The notes beneath the pieces were generated by a model, which saw only the letters and a list, made by a program, of their open reading frames with translations, was not told where the DNA came from and did no database searches. Source: Mesorhizobium sp. CU3 (GTDB lineage: Bacteria; Pseudomonadota; Alphaproteobacteria; Rhizobiales; Rhizobiaceae). From it: DNA of 64,000 nucleotides. The stretch lies in the NCBI RefSeq assembly GCF_006442965.1, contig NZ_VFWX01000016.1, positions 62,001 to 126,000 of the forward strand, read 5' to 3'. Both the position numbers and the translations under genes were made by a program. Positions 24,677-32,548 of this stretch are shown piece by piece (position 1 is the first letter of the stretch; each line of letters opens with the position of its first letter).

Positions 24677-25821
24677 AATTCGAACCTTTTCAGCAACGGA
24701 ATGCCGACCAGCGCCAGCACGCTCTCCATGATGCGGATCGCGATACGCCGGCGCAGCGGAAGATGGCCGGCATAGACGGCGATATATTCGATCGCTGCGA
24801 CGGCGCCGCGCAGGCGCTTGAAGCCAGCCGCCCCGGCGCTCATGTTGAAGAACAGGCCGCGCGCCGTCGCATGATCCTGCCCGATCGCCATCACCATGCG
24901 GTAGAGTCCCTCCCCGAGCGGCAGGCTGGTGTCGTAGCCGACGATCGGCTGGGTGAGCGTACCGCCATTCTCGAACAGGCCGGTGACGGCAACGAGCTCG
25001 CCGCCCGGGCGGCGCAGGCCGGCCAGGCTGATGATGCCGCGACGGTGCATCTCGGCGATATAGCGGGCGGTGTAGTGCGGATTGAGCGGGGTGTATTTCT
25101 CAAGATAGAGCATGTTGTAGAGCTGCTCGGCGCGCGCATAGTCGGCCTCGGAGAAATCGGCGTCGCCGACCCGCTCGAAAGGCGTGGTGCCGAGCTGCTT
25201 GCGGTCGCGTTTCAGGTTTTTTGTCATGGCGGGTGCCGAGCTGCGGTCAACAAAGATGTAGATCTGCCGCGCCGCCAGCATGCGGAAGCCCTCGGCCTTC
25301 AACGCGGCAATTGTCGCCGGATCGGCGATCTCGTTTAGCGAGCGGATGACGATGGCGCGGTCGGGGAATCGCGCGACGAGTTTGGCCCGCAGCGCCGCAA
25401 CGGTCGACCGGTCGAGCAGCGGCACCGGATTGGTCGAAAAGAGCCAGTTGTTGACCTGCGCCTGATGGCCGAGGCCGCTTGCCCTGACCAGTGGCGCGCA
25501 GGCGCTGATCAGCGCCTTGAGCGCGCCCCGCAGCAACGGATGGGCGGCGAAGTTGCGCGTCTCGTCGATGGCATAGTCGATATAGGCGCTGGACGGGCAG
25601 CAGATGTAGCAGTTCGGCGCGTCGGAGGCGTCGTTCAGCGTCAGCGGAAAGGCGCGACCGGCGACCTCGAAAGTCTCGACCCTTGTCGTTAGATTAGCAA
25701 TGAGCTCACCGACCGGTATCGCGTTGAAAAGGCTTGCAAATACCTCGACTTTGGCCGGCTTGTTCTCGACGCGGTCGACCTGCTGCGCAGGTCGGTTCAC
25801 TATGGCTGCGGAGCCGCTCAT
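24673..25821 (-). CDS. GNAT-like acyltransferase-fold protein
   Basis: A 382-residue protein. The first half is unassigned and includes a short Cys pair (NCYICCPSSAYIDYAIDE). The second half from about residue 205 looks like a GNAT/FemAB acetyltransferase fold (basic NLKRDRKQL, then GIISLAGLRRPGGELVAVTGLF, and GLYRMVMAIGQDHATARGL). It probably transfers an acyl or aminoacyl group. It is coupled at both ends: ATGA with the upstream F390-like gene and with the downstream Rieske gene. The ATG at 25821 is chosen for that overlap; another lies seven codons upstream. Confidence 0.7.
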   Translation of the reverse strand: MSGSAAIVNRPAQQVDRVENKPAKVEVFASLFNAIPVGELIANLTTRVETFEVAGRAFPLTLNDASDAPNCYICCPSSAYIDYAIDETRNFAAHPLLRGALKALISACAPLVRASGLGHQAQVNNWLFSTNPVPLLDRSTVAALRAKLVARFPDRAIVIRSLNEIADPATIAALKAEGFRMLAARQIYIFVDRSSAPAMTKNLKRDRKQLGTTPFERVGDADFSEADYARAEQLYNMLYLEKYTPLNPHYTARYIAEMHRRGIISLAGLRRPGGELVAVTGLFENGGTLTQPIVGYDTSLPLGEGLYRMVMAIGQDHATARGLFFNMSAGAAGFKRLRGAVAAIEYIAVYAGHLPLRRRIAIRIMESVLALVGIPLLKRFEL

Positions 25822-27074
25822 GGCGTCGTCTCCAGCCGGCATTCGACGCGTCGCAATTTGCGGCCGGTCTCCAGCGGCATCGGCGTGCGGATCAATGCGA
25901 TTGTGGCTTTCGCCTTTCGCGTTTCCAACAGCGCATTCACCGCTTGATAGACGGCTGTAACCGCTTCGTCGGCGAGGGTCGGTGGAAGCTTCAGCTCGAT
26001 CACGTCCAACGAGGCCTGGACGAGGCGGAAATCGTCGATGCGGCGGTCGGCCTTCAGCACGGCGTTGCGCAACACATCCGGCGTGACCAGGATCGGCCCA
26101 TAAGCCGATTGAAGGCGAAAGATATCATCCATGCGGCCGACGATTTCGTCGACGCAGCGCAACGGCGAGCCGCAGCGGCAGGACCGATCCGACAGTCGCA
26201 GCAGGTCGTTCATGCGGTAGCGCGCCATGATCTGGGTCTGACGGCGGAAGGCGGTGACCAAAGGCGTCACCAGCCCCTCGCCGGCCGCTTCGAATTCGAA
26301 GAAGACGGAGTCCTCGGCCAGATGCACGCCGCCCTGCCGGCAGGTCACGGCGAACAGACCCTCGGTCGCCATGTAGATCTGGTCGAGTGGCAGCCGGAAG
26401 AAATTTTCGATGACGGGGCGGTCGACCGGATCGAGCGTTTCGGCGGCGGAGAAGATGCGCTTCGGCTGCAGACGGAAGCGCTCGGCAACAAGGTGCCGCA
26501 GGATCTTCGGCGGTGCGATGATCACCGTCGGATCGAAGGTTTCGAGCGCGCCGCGCCAGCTTTCCGGGCCGCGCGCCAGATCGAAGAAAGCGAGCTTGAC
26601 CAGCCGCGATTTGCGGGCGCTATCGTACAGCCCCGTGTTCTGCGGCAGGATGACGGCGACGCGCATGCCGTGCCACAGAAGATCGGGGGCCGCCTTGGCC
26701 AGGATCGTGCCCAGCCAGCGGTATTTCTCGGCTTCAGAAATCACGAACAGGCCGCGATTGCCCGACGTGCCCGTGCTAGCGCCTACCGTCAGCGCGCCGA
26801 CGCGGCCGTTGCTGGCTTGAGCCTCCCAGGCCTCGGTCGCGGTGAGGCCATGGATGTTGAAATCCGCGAAGCGCGCCATCAGCAGCGCCTTGTCGGTGAC
26901 AGGCAGACCGGTGAGGCGCGCCGGCGCCTTACCGTAAAAGGGCGCGCGCGGCAGGTCGCGGTCGAGGAAGCGGCGCAGGGCGGCTGCCTGCCAGCGCTCG
27001 AAGTCTTCGCGGCTCTTGCGCGACACCCAGCGTGTCAAGGCAAAGGCGCCGACCGCTTCCGCTAGGCCGTTCAT
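25818..27074 (-). CDS. F390 synthetase-related adenylate-forming enzyme
   Basis: A 418-residue protein of the ANL superfamily, closest in form to coenzyme F390 synthetase/phenylacetate-CoA ligase. The phosphate-binding loop is TVGASTGTSGNRG; the A5-like motif is YMATEGLFAV; an A7-like segment is ARYRMNDLLRL, followed by a Cys-rich turn (SCRCGSPLRC). These enzymes activate a carboxylate as acyl-AMP. The organism has no obvious need for coenzyme F420, so the substrate is probably an acyl chain made by neighbouring enzymes; that is inference. The ATG at 27074 overlaps the MBL stop. Confidence 0.82.
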   Translation of the reverse strand: MNGLAEAVGAFALTRWVSRKSREDFERWQAAALRRFLDRDLPRAPFYGKAPARLTGLPVTDKALLMARFADFNIHGLTATEAWEAQASNGRVGALTVGASTGTSGNRGLFVISEAEKYRWLGTILAKAAPDLLWHGMRVAVILPQNTGLYDSARKSRLVKLAFFDLARGPESWRGALETFDPTVIIAPPKILRHLVAERFRLQPKRIFSAAETLDPVDRPVIENFFRLPLDQIYMATEGLFAVTCRQGGVHLAEDSVFFEFEAAGEGLVTPLVTAFRRQTQIMARYRMNDLLRLSDRSCRCGSPLRCVDEIVGRMDDIFRLQSAYGPILVTPDVLRNAVLKADRRIDDFRLVQASLDVIELKLPPTLADEAVTAVYQAVNALLETRKAKATIALIRTPMPLETGRKLRRVECRLETTP

Positions 27075-27892
27075 CCGGCCTCCGCAAGGTCGTGGGATGT
27101 CGGCGCGGGGTCGTGACAGAGCATTACTTCGCCGCCCGTGCCAAGAAAGCGGCGCAGCATGGCACTGATCGGTTCGATGGCGGCTGCATCCTCGGCGATC
27201 AGCGTTGCCGGAAAACCGGGCGTGCGGTTTTCGGTCAAGGCTTTGAGCAGCCATTGCGCGTCGACGGCATAAAGCAGCGGGCGCTCAAGGCCGGCGAACA
27301 GCAGGCCGAACTGGCCGTCGGCATGTCCGGGCAAATCGACCGCGATCATGCTGCCGTCGCCGAACAGATCGGCGCCGCCCGGGATATCGCCGCGCGGCTC
27401 GATGCGCGGCTTCGCGGATATGCCATCGAGCCGCGCCTCGAAGTCGGTGGGAAAGAGTTCGGTGAAGACGCCGTGGCGCAGATTCTGGCGCGGCTTGCGC
27501 GCCTTGGCGCGCACCCAGGCGGCATCGCTGGCGATGAAGCGGGCGTTGCGGAACAGCGACAGGCCGGAAATGTGGTCGGCATGGAAATGGGTGACGATGA
27601 CGGTGCGGATGTCGTCCGGCGACAGGCCGAAGCGCCCCAACACCGGCAGGACCTGTTCGGCGGCGTTGAGCTCGGGCTTCAGCAACGCGCCGTAGAGGCG
27701 CAGGGCGCGGCCGCGCCGCTCACTCGTCAGCGCTTCCGGCGTATAGCCGGTGTCGACGAGCACCGGACCGGCGACGGGATGAAAGATCAGTCCATAACGG
27801 ACGCGCAACCTGACACTCTGCCAGCTGCCGCCGCGCAGGATCAGACGCTCGGCGGCGCTCACCCAGGCGCTGTTGGCGAAGACGATCCTCAT
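27071..27892 (-). CDS. MBL-fold metallo-hydrolase, lactonase-like
   Basis: A 273-residue metallo-beta-lactamase-fold hydrolase. Zinc-binding motif HxHxDH is THFHADHISG (His102, His104, Asp106, His107), with a later DLPGHADGQFG histidine and YAVDAQW aspartate. The spacing and the long insertion before the motif resemble N-acyl-homoserine-lactone lactonases, so it may open a lactone or cleave a thioester. The ATG at 27892 overlaps the stop of the epimerase gene; the upstream open frame lies inside that gene and is rejected. Confidence 0.85.
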   Translation of the reverse strand: MRIVFANSAWVSAAERLILRGGSWQSVRLRVRYGLIFHPVAGPVLVDTGYTPEALTSERRGRALRLYGALLKPELNAAEQVLPVLGRFGLSPDDIRTVIVTHFHADHISGLSLFRNARFIASDAAWVRAKARKPRQNLRHGVFTELFPTDFEARLDGISAKPRIEPRGDIPGGADLFGDGSMIAVDLPGHADGQFGLLFAGLERPLLYAVDAQWLLKALTENRTPGFPATLIAEDAAAIEPISAMLRRFLGTGGEVMLCHDPAPTSHDLAEAG

Positions 27893-28872
27893 GCCGGCGC
27901 CCTTGCAGCAAAAGTACGATCGAGCCCTTGTTCGAACGCTATTTTCGGCGCCCAGCCGAGCATGCGTTTTGCCTTGGAGAGGTCGAGGCTCTGGGCATAG
28001 GCGAAAAGGCCGAGCCCATAGCGGGTGACCGGCGGCTCGGGCCGGCCGGGCAGAGCGAGGGCCGCCCTCTCCATCACACCCGCCGCCAGCATCGCCGGCA
28101 GCAACGGCATCGGCCGCCAGCGCGGCTTGAGACCGGCGCGGGCGCAAGCCTCGTCGGCGATGCGGCGCACCGGCAGCACTTCGCCGCCCGACACATTGAA
28201 GATTTGTTCTTCAGCCTGCGCAGGCGCGGCAAGGGCAGCGATCACCGCATCGACGACATCGTCGACATGGGTGAGATCGATGGCCGCCCGGCCACCGCGA
28301 AACAGCGGCAGCGGCCGGCTTTGCGCAGCCTTGACCAGGCGCGGCAGCAGTGTGCGGTCGCCGGCGCCGTAGATGCCGCGCGGCCGCAGCACGACCGGAT
28401 GAATTTTGGGCGCCCGCAGCACGATCTTTTCCGCCGCGCGCTTGGTGCGGGCATAGTGGTTGACGGGTTCCGGCAAGGGCGCGTCCTCGGTGAGCCCGAT
28501 CTGGTCGCGAAATGCAAAGCAGACGGTCGGGCTGGAAATGTGGACGAAGCGGCTGACGCCCCGCCGCTTGGCGAAGTCGACGAGATTTTGCGTTGCCGCA
28601 ACATTCGCCGCCACGAAGTCCGCTAGTCGCCCGAATGGCGAAGAAAGCGCGGCGCAGTGGATGATCTGATCCACCCTGCCGAGGCGCGTGTCGATCTTCT
28701 CGTCAAGCGGCAATGACAAATCGCGCCGGATCATCGCATGGCCGGCTCGCTCCATGGCGCGGCAGCGTTCGGCGTCGCGGCCGATGCCGATTGCCGGCAT
28801 CCCCATCACCGCCAGCCACTCGAGCACATTCGAACCCAAAAAACCGCTGGCGCCGGTGACGAGCACGACCAT
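27889..28872 (-). CDS. NAD-dependent epimerase/dehydratase-type extended SDR
   Basis: A 327-residue extended SDR with TGASGFLGSNVLEWL at the N-terminus (NAD(P) binding) and the catalytic Tyr-x3-Lys in NHYARTKRAAEK. It resembles 3-beta-hydroxysteroid dehydrogenase/OleD-like reductases as much as sugar epimerases: the substrate region shows no nucleotide-sugar signature that I recognise. Next to a KAS III it most plausibly reduces a beta-keto acyl product. Two bases separate it from the KAS III stop; its own stop overlaps the MBL start. Confidence 0.85.
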   Translation of the reverse strand: MVVLVTGASGFLGSNVLEWLAVMGMPAIGIGRDAERCRAMERAGHAMIRRDLSLPLDEKIDTRLGRVDQIIHCAALSSPFGRLADFVAANVAATQNLVDFAKRRGVSRFVHISSPTVCFAFRDQIGLTEDAPLPEPVNHYARTKRAAEKIVLRAPKIHPVVLRPRGIYGAGDRTLLPRLVKAAQSRPLPLFRGGRAAIDLTHVDDVVDAVIAALAAPAQAEEQIFNVSGGEVLPVRRIADEACARAGLKPRWRPMPLLPAMLAAGVMERAALALPGRPEPPVTRYGLGLFAYAQSLDLSKAKRMLGWAPKIAFEQGLDRTFAARAPA

Positions 28873-28874
28873 CG

Positions 28875-29864
28875 TCAGGCTTCCAGCGCCATGCCGCCGA
28901 AGGAGACGCCGGCCGACGTGCCGAGGAACAGCAGCTTTGCACCCGTCGCCACGCGGCCTTCACGACGCGCGACGTCAAGCGCGAAGGGCATGGAGGCGGC
29001 GATCTGGTTGCCGAAGCGGGCCGAGATGTCGACCAGCTTTTGCGGCGGAAAACCGGTCTGGCGCGCCATATGCGCCAGCGCGAAGGGGCTTGCCTGGTGC
29101 GGCACGACGAGATCGACGTCTTCGTGCCTCCAACCGGCGCGCTCCAGCAAGTCTCCGACGAAGGCGTTGAAGTGGCGCGAGGTCAGCCGGAACAGTTCCT
29201 TGCCGTCCATGTGGAACAGGCTGTGCGCGGCGAAGGCCCGCGGCTCGTTGCGGAAATCGAAGCGCGTGCCGCCCGAGCCGATGCCGCAGGCTTCCCAAGC
29301 GGAAGGGTAAGTCCGCATCAGGCTTGCGGCCACCTTGCCCTCGCCTGGGTTGGCCCGGCGCAGCACGGCAGCCGCGGCGCCGTCGCCGAACAGCGCGGCG
29401 ATCTCCGGCGCATCCTGCCAAGGCAAGGCGCGCGAGGCCACTTCCGACGAGAACACCAATGCCGTCTCGCACTGCCCGGCCTCTAGCATGCGGCCGGCGG
29501 TTTCGAAGGCGGTGAGGAAGCCGAGGCAGGTGCTGTTGACGTCGAAAGCGGCGGCTGAACCATCGGCAAGGCCGAGACGCTGCATGACCAGCGGCGCGGT
29601 CGCCGGTAGCGGCTGGTAAGGCACGCCGCAGCCGCCGATGATCAGATCCAGCGCGTTGGCTTCAAGCCCGGCATTCTCAAGCGCCAGCCGCGCCGCGCTG
29701 CAGGCAAGGTCGATCTGCGATTCGCCCGTGCAGACATAGCGCTCGACGACGCCGGTGGCGGTTTCGAGCGCGCCTTCGCCGAGGCCCAGTCTTTCCTCCA
29801 GCGCCCGCGTCGTCACCCGCTCAGCCGGCACCGCCCTGCCGGTTCCGACGATCTTGATGCGCAT
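28875..29864 (-). CDS. 3-oxoacyl-ACP synthase III (KAS III)-like condensing enzyme
   Basis: A 329-residue thiolase-fold enzyme with the complete KAS III triad: Cys113 in NSTCLGF, His256 in PHQAS, Asn286 in GNQIAAS. It therefore can do a decarboxylative or acyl-acyl Claisen condensation. The housekeeping FabF/FabG/FabD/AcpP set lies elsewhere in this window, so this is an additional, pathway-specific enzyme. It is the first gene of the leftward six-gene operon. A GGGGAGAGG sequence directly precedes the ATG, and a promoter-like pair lies at 29904-29933. Confidence 0.9.
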   Translation of the reverse strand: MRIKIVGTGRAVPAERVTTRALEERLGLGEGALETATGVVERYVCTGESQIDLACSAARLALENAGLEANALDLIIGGCGVPYQPLPATAPLVMQRLGLADGSAAAFDVNSTCLGFLTAFETAGRMLEAGQCETALVFSSEVASRALPWQDAPEIAALFGDGAAAAVLRRANPGEGKVAASLMRTYPSAWEACGIGSGGTRFDFRNEPRAFAAHSLFHMDGKELFRLTSRHFNAFVGDLLERAGWRHEDVDLVVPHQASPFALAHMARQTGFPPQKLVDISARFGNQIAASMPFALDVARREGRVATGAKLLFLGTSAGVSFGGMALEA

Positions 29865-29903
29865 CCTCTCCCCGCCGCGTGAGCTTGGCTCTATCTAGCG
29901 CAA

Positions 29904-29933
29904 AATATGGTCGGTAGCGACGGCCACCATCAA
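29904..29933 (-). promoter_or_regulatory. Possible promoter of the six-gene KAS III operon
   Basis: Read leftward, TTGATG (29928-29933) and CATATT (29904-29909) are separated by 18 bases, a reasonable sigma-70-type -35/-10 pair about 40 bases before the KAS III start. No operator-like palindrome is obvious next to it. Confidence 0.4.
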
Positions 29934-30019
29934 AACCAGCACGAATGCATCAGGCTCTGCGATGCACTTCGATTGCAGGTGGAATCGGCTCAAAGTATAC
30001 AGCTCGGAGGGGGTGACTT

Positions 30020-30607
30020 ATGACCAATCCTTTTTCTCGCTTTATTTCTTCGATGTTTGGCGCAGTCGGCGCCAATCAGAAAACCGCGGGGCAAGCCAAC
30101 GCATCGAGCGCACTTAAGGCCATTTGGCCTCGTGACCTTCAGTCCTTCTTCATCGAACCTTCCAATGGAGATCTCACGCAAGCGCTAGAGAGTTGGAAGT
30201 GGATCGGGCTGGAAGGTTTAGAGCCCGCGGCGGCTTCTGCGTTTGGCGACATTTTCTTTCGAGCCTCTGATGGATCCGTTAGGCTTCTGGATATGATCGA
30301 GGGTCGTTTAACGCAGGTGTCGAGTAGTTGGACGGAGTTCACGACGCAGTTGAACGATACTGACCGTCAAGACGATCTCTTGCTCGCCGGGCTGGTTGTA
30401 GCGGCACGAAAGAAGGGTTTGGTCCTAGGTTCTGGAGAGTGTTACGACTTCGAACAGCCACCAGTGCTCGGTGGCGAAATGAATGTTGAGCAAATGGAGA
30501 AAACGTTCTTCGTGGTGAAGGTCAATATTGCCGGCCAGATTCATCAGCAAGTGAAGGACCTCCCGCAAGGCACGAAAATCAACAAGGTGACGATCAGCGA
30601 TCGCTGA
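30020..30607 (+). CDS. Tdi1-like immunity protein (DUF1851/GAD-like)
   Basis: A 195-residue protein whose second half matches from memory the T6SS immunity Tdi1 C-terminal (DUF1851) pattern: FGDIFFRASDGSVRLLDMI, then PPVLGGEMNVEQMEKT and QIHQQVKDLPQGTKI. Tdi1 neutralises a type VI secreted DNase in Agrobacterium. No effector, VgrG or other T6SS gene is in the window, so this is an orphan. Its GC content is visibly below its neighbours, a sign of transfer. A GGAGGGGG ribosome binding site precedes the ATG. Confidence 0.75.
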   Translation: MTNPFSRFISSMFGAVGANQKTAGQANASSALKAIWPRDLQSFFIEPSNGDLTQALESWKWIGLEGLEPAAASAFGDIFFRASDGSVRLLDMIEGRLTQVSSSWTEFTTQLNDTDRQDDLLLAGLVVAARKKGLVLGSGECYDFEQPPVLGGEMNVEQMEKTFFVVKVNIAGQIHQQVKDLPQGTKINKVTISDR

Positions 30608-30659
30608 TCGTTAAGCTCTCGATTGAGCAGGCGCCTGGCAACAGCGCTGCCCGGGTGGC

Positions 30660-30763
30660 TAGAGCAATTCCAGGAAAAGTGTGAGCGGTTTTCCGTCCGG
30701 AATTGCGTAAAAACAAATAGATAGAGCGGTTCGCCGTTTCCATGAAACGGTGAAACGCTCTAG
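30660..30763. repeat. Dispersed palindromic element, copy 2 (families B and C)
   Basis: Two hairpins in tandem. The first (30662-30708) pairs GCAATTCC with GGAATTGC and GGAAAA with TTTTCC. The second (30722-30762) pairs TAGAGCGGTTC with GAAACGCTCTA, with CCGTTTC/GAAACGG inside. The same two-part unit recurs, shortened, at 41199-41273, and the first hairpin recurs at 47019-47057. The right end supplies the stop codon of the LysR gene. Confidence 0.85.
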
Positions 30764-31725
30764 TCTGCCCCGCGTAATTGCGTTTCGCGCGCCGCCTGCT
30801 CCAGCTGACCGACCAGCCAGGCAATGCCTGCATCCATCATCGCGACCTTCGGCACCACGGCACTGATCTGGAAACGCGGCAGCACCAGCGGGGCATCGAC
30901 GGCGATGACGCCGAAGCGGGGCGCATGCGTGGCAACGAAGCGGCGCGGCAGCGCCGAGACAAAGTCCGTCTCGGCCAGCACCGCGAGCGCGAACATGAAA
31001 TTGGGTACGGTGAGCGCGATGCGCCGCGACAGGCCATGCGCGGCAAGCGCGATATCGACGAATCCCTGCGCGTCGGCGGTCTGCGACACCACAAGATGCT
31101 CCATGGCACAGTACGCCTCGATGCCGGTGTCCCGCGCGAACCGGTGTCCCGCCCGCATGGCGACGACGAAATCCTCTTCATAGAGCGGACGCCGAAGTAA
31201 GCGCTCGGGCGCATTGTCGATCGGGATGACCGCGACATCCATAAGCCTTGCCTCAAGTTCGGCGATCACATCGCCCCAAGCGGGCAGAGGCGACGTCTCG
31301 TTCTGCCTGGGCAGCAACTGGCGAATGCCGATGTCGATGCCCGGCGCGCTTCGATGCAGGACTTCGAGCAGCGGCGGCAGGAACACCGCCGACGCGCCGT
31401 CGGGAGCGCCGATGACGAAGCGACGTTTGGTGCGGGCGGGATCGAAGGGCTCGGCGCTGGCGACGACGCTCCTCACCCGCGCCAGGATTTCGGCGACAGG
31501 GGCCGCCAGTTCCAGCGCGCGGTCGGTCGGCACGACGCCCCTCGGCGTACGCAAGAACAGCGGATCGCCAAGCAAGCCGCGCAGCCGGCCAAGGCCGTGG
31601 CTGACCGCCGATGGCGACAAGTTCAGCCGCGACGCCGAGCGGCCGACATGGCGTTCTTCCATGACGGTCTCGAACAGGACCAGCAGGTTGAGGTCGATGC
31701 GTGATAGATCAATTTGGTGCAGCAT
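30760..31725 (-). CDS. LysR-family transcriptional regulator
   Basis: A 321-residue LysR regulator: winged helix-turn-helix at the N-terminus (RIDLNLLVLFETVMEE, then SASRLNLSPSAVSHGLGRLR) and a two-lobed periplasmic-binding-like effector domain. It is of the NodD/NocR-like branch by its MLHQIDLSRIDLNLL start, but the ligand is unknown. It is divergent from a SnoaL-like exported protein; the 111-base gap carries a palindromic LysR box. The TAG stop comes from a repeat element. Confidence 0.93.
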   Translation of the reverse strand: MLHQIDLSRIDLNLLVLFETVMEERHVGRSASRLNLSPSAVSHGLGRLRGLLGDPLFLRTPRGVVPTDRALELAAPVAEILARVRSVVASAEPFDPARTKRRFVIGAPDGASAVFLPPLLEVLHRSAPGIDIGIRQLLPRQNETSPLPAWGDVIAELEARLMDVAVIPIDNAPERLLRRPLYEEDFVVAMRAGHRFARDTGIEAYCAMEHLVVSQTADAQGFVDIALAAHGLSRRIALTVPNFMFALAVLAETDFVSALPRRFVATHAPRFGVIAVDAPLVLPRFQISAVVPKVAMMDAGIAWLVGQLEQAARETQLRGAD

Positions 31726-31751
31726 ATTGCTGAAATCATATCACTGGATTC

Positions 31752-31770
31752 ATCTCAGCTGAAGTGAGAT
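31752..31770. promoter_or_regulatory. LysR-type binding site
   Basis: ATCTCA-gctgaag-TGAGAT is a perfect 6-bp dyad containing the T-N11-A core (T at 31755, A at 31767) expected for LysR regulators. It lies between the divergent LysR and SnoaL-like genes. Confidence 0.6.
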
Positions 31771-31836
31771 CCCCTCCCGCATCGATCGGATGGCGAAAGT
31801 CGTCCGGCTTCGTTTCCGATTTTCGAGGAGATTCTG

Positions 31837-32427
31837 ATGTCTAAATCCATCCATACGACCCGTAGGGCCGGCGCGCCGCTTGAGCGCAAAGCCCGCAGCA
31901 AGGTTGTTTCCAGGCGGCTGGCGCTAGCGGCGCCGCTCGCCCTGGCGCCTGCGATGCAGGCTGCCACGAGCGAAGCCGCGCCACAGGCGGCCATCGACGG
32001 CGCCGCCCTGAAGGAGCTTCTGGCACGGGCGGAAGCCGCCAGCTCGGCCTTCATGCGCGGCGACATGAAAGCCTATCTCGACCTGATCGAGATCGCGCCC
32101 GACTTCACCCTGATGCAGCCCTTCGGCGGTCCATTCTCGAGAGGGTTCGACAGAAGCCCCGAGCATTTGGCTGAACTCGCCAGCTACTTCCAGGACGGCG
32201 GGGTGAAAATGGAGCTGGTGCAAACCTACGCATCGGGCGACATGGCGGTGCTCGCCGTAATCGAATGGGGGCATGGCAAGGTCGGCGGCCAGGACCAGGA
32301 ATGGCCGCTCAGGGTGACGCTGGTTTTCCGCCGTGAAAACGGCGAATGGCTGCTGGCGCACCGGCATGCCGACCCGCTTGTCCACAAGATCAGCCTGGAA
32401 CAATTGTCAGCGCTGGCAAAGGGTTAA
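31837..32427 (+). CDS. SnoaL-like/NTF2-fold protein with N-terminal export signal
   Basis: A 196-residue protein. The first 45 residues are basic then hydrophobic (RRLALAAPLALAPAMQAA), a probable export signal. The rest is a cone-shaped NTF2/SnoaL (DUF4440) domain: FMRGDMKAYLDLIEIAPDFTLM, then VKMELVQTYASGDMAVLAVIE and WLLAHRHADPL. Such proteins range from isomerases to binding proteins without catalysis. The divergent LysR gene probably controls it. GAGGAG precedes the ATG. Confidence 0.8.
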   Translation: MSKSIHTTRRAGAPLERKARSKVVSRRLALAAPLALAPAMQAATSEAAPQAAIDGAALKELLARAEAASSAFMRGDMKAYLDLIEIAPDFTLMQPFGGPFSRGFDRSPEHLAELASYFQDGGVKMELVQTYASGDMAVLAVIEWGHGKVGGQDQEWPLRVTLVFRRENGEWLLAHRHADPLVHKISLEQLSALAKG

Positions 32428-32548
32428 GCGGAGAATATTCGGGCGCATGACCTCGCTGGTTCCGGCCAACGATCGGTTTCGAGACACTGGTCACGTATTT
32501 CATAGATCGGTGCTAAGAGGTTGTGGTCACGGAGGATCGAAAACCCCA

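Noticed and set aside
27893..28147. N-terminal extension of the MBL-fold gene
   Set aside because: It overlaps the epimerase gene and is Arg/Pro-rich shadow; ATG at 27892 forms the ATGA overlap.
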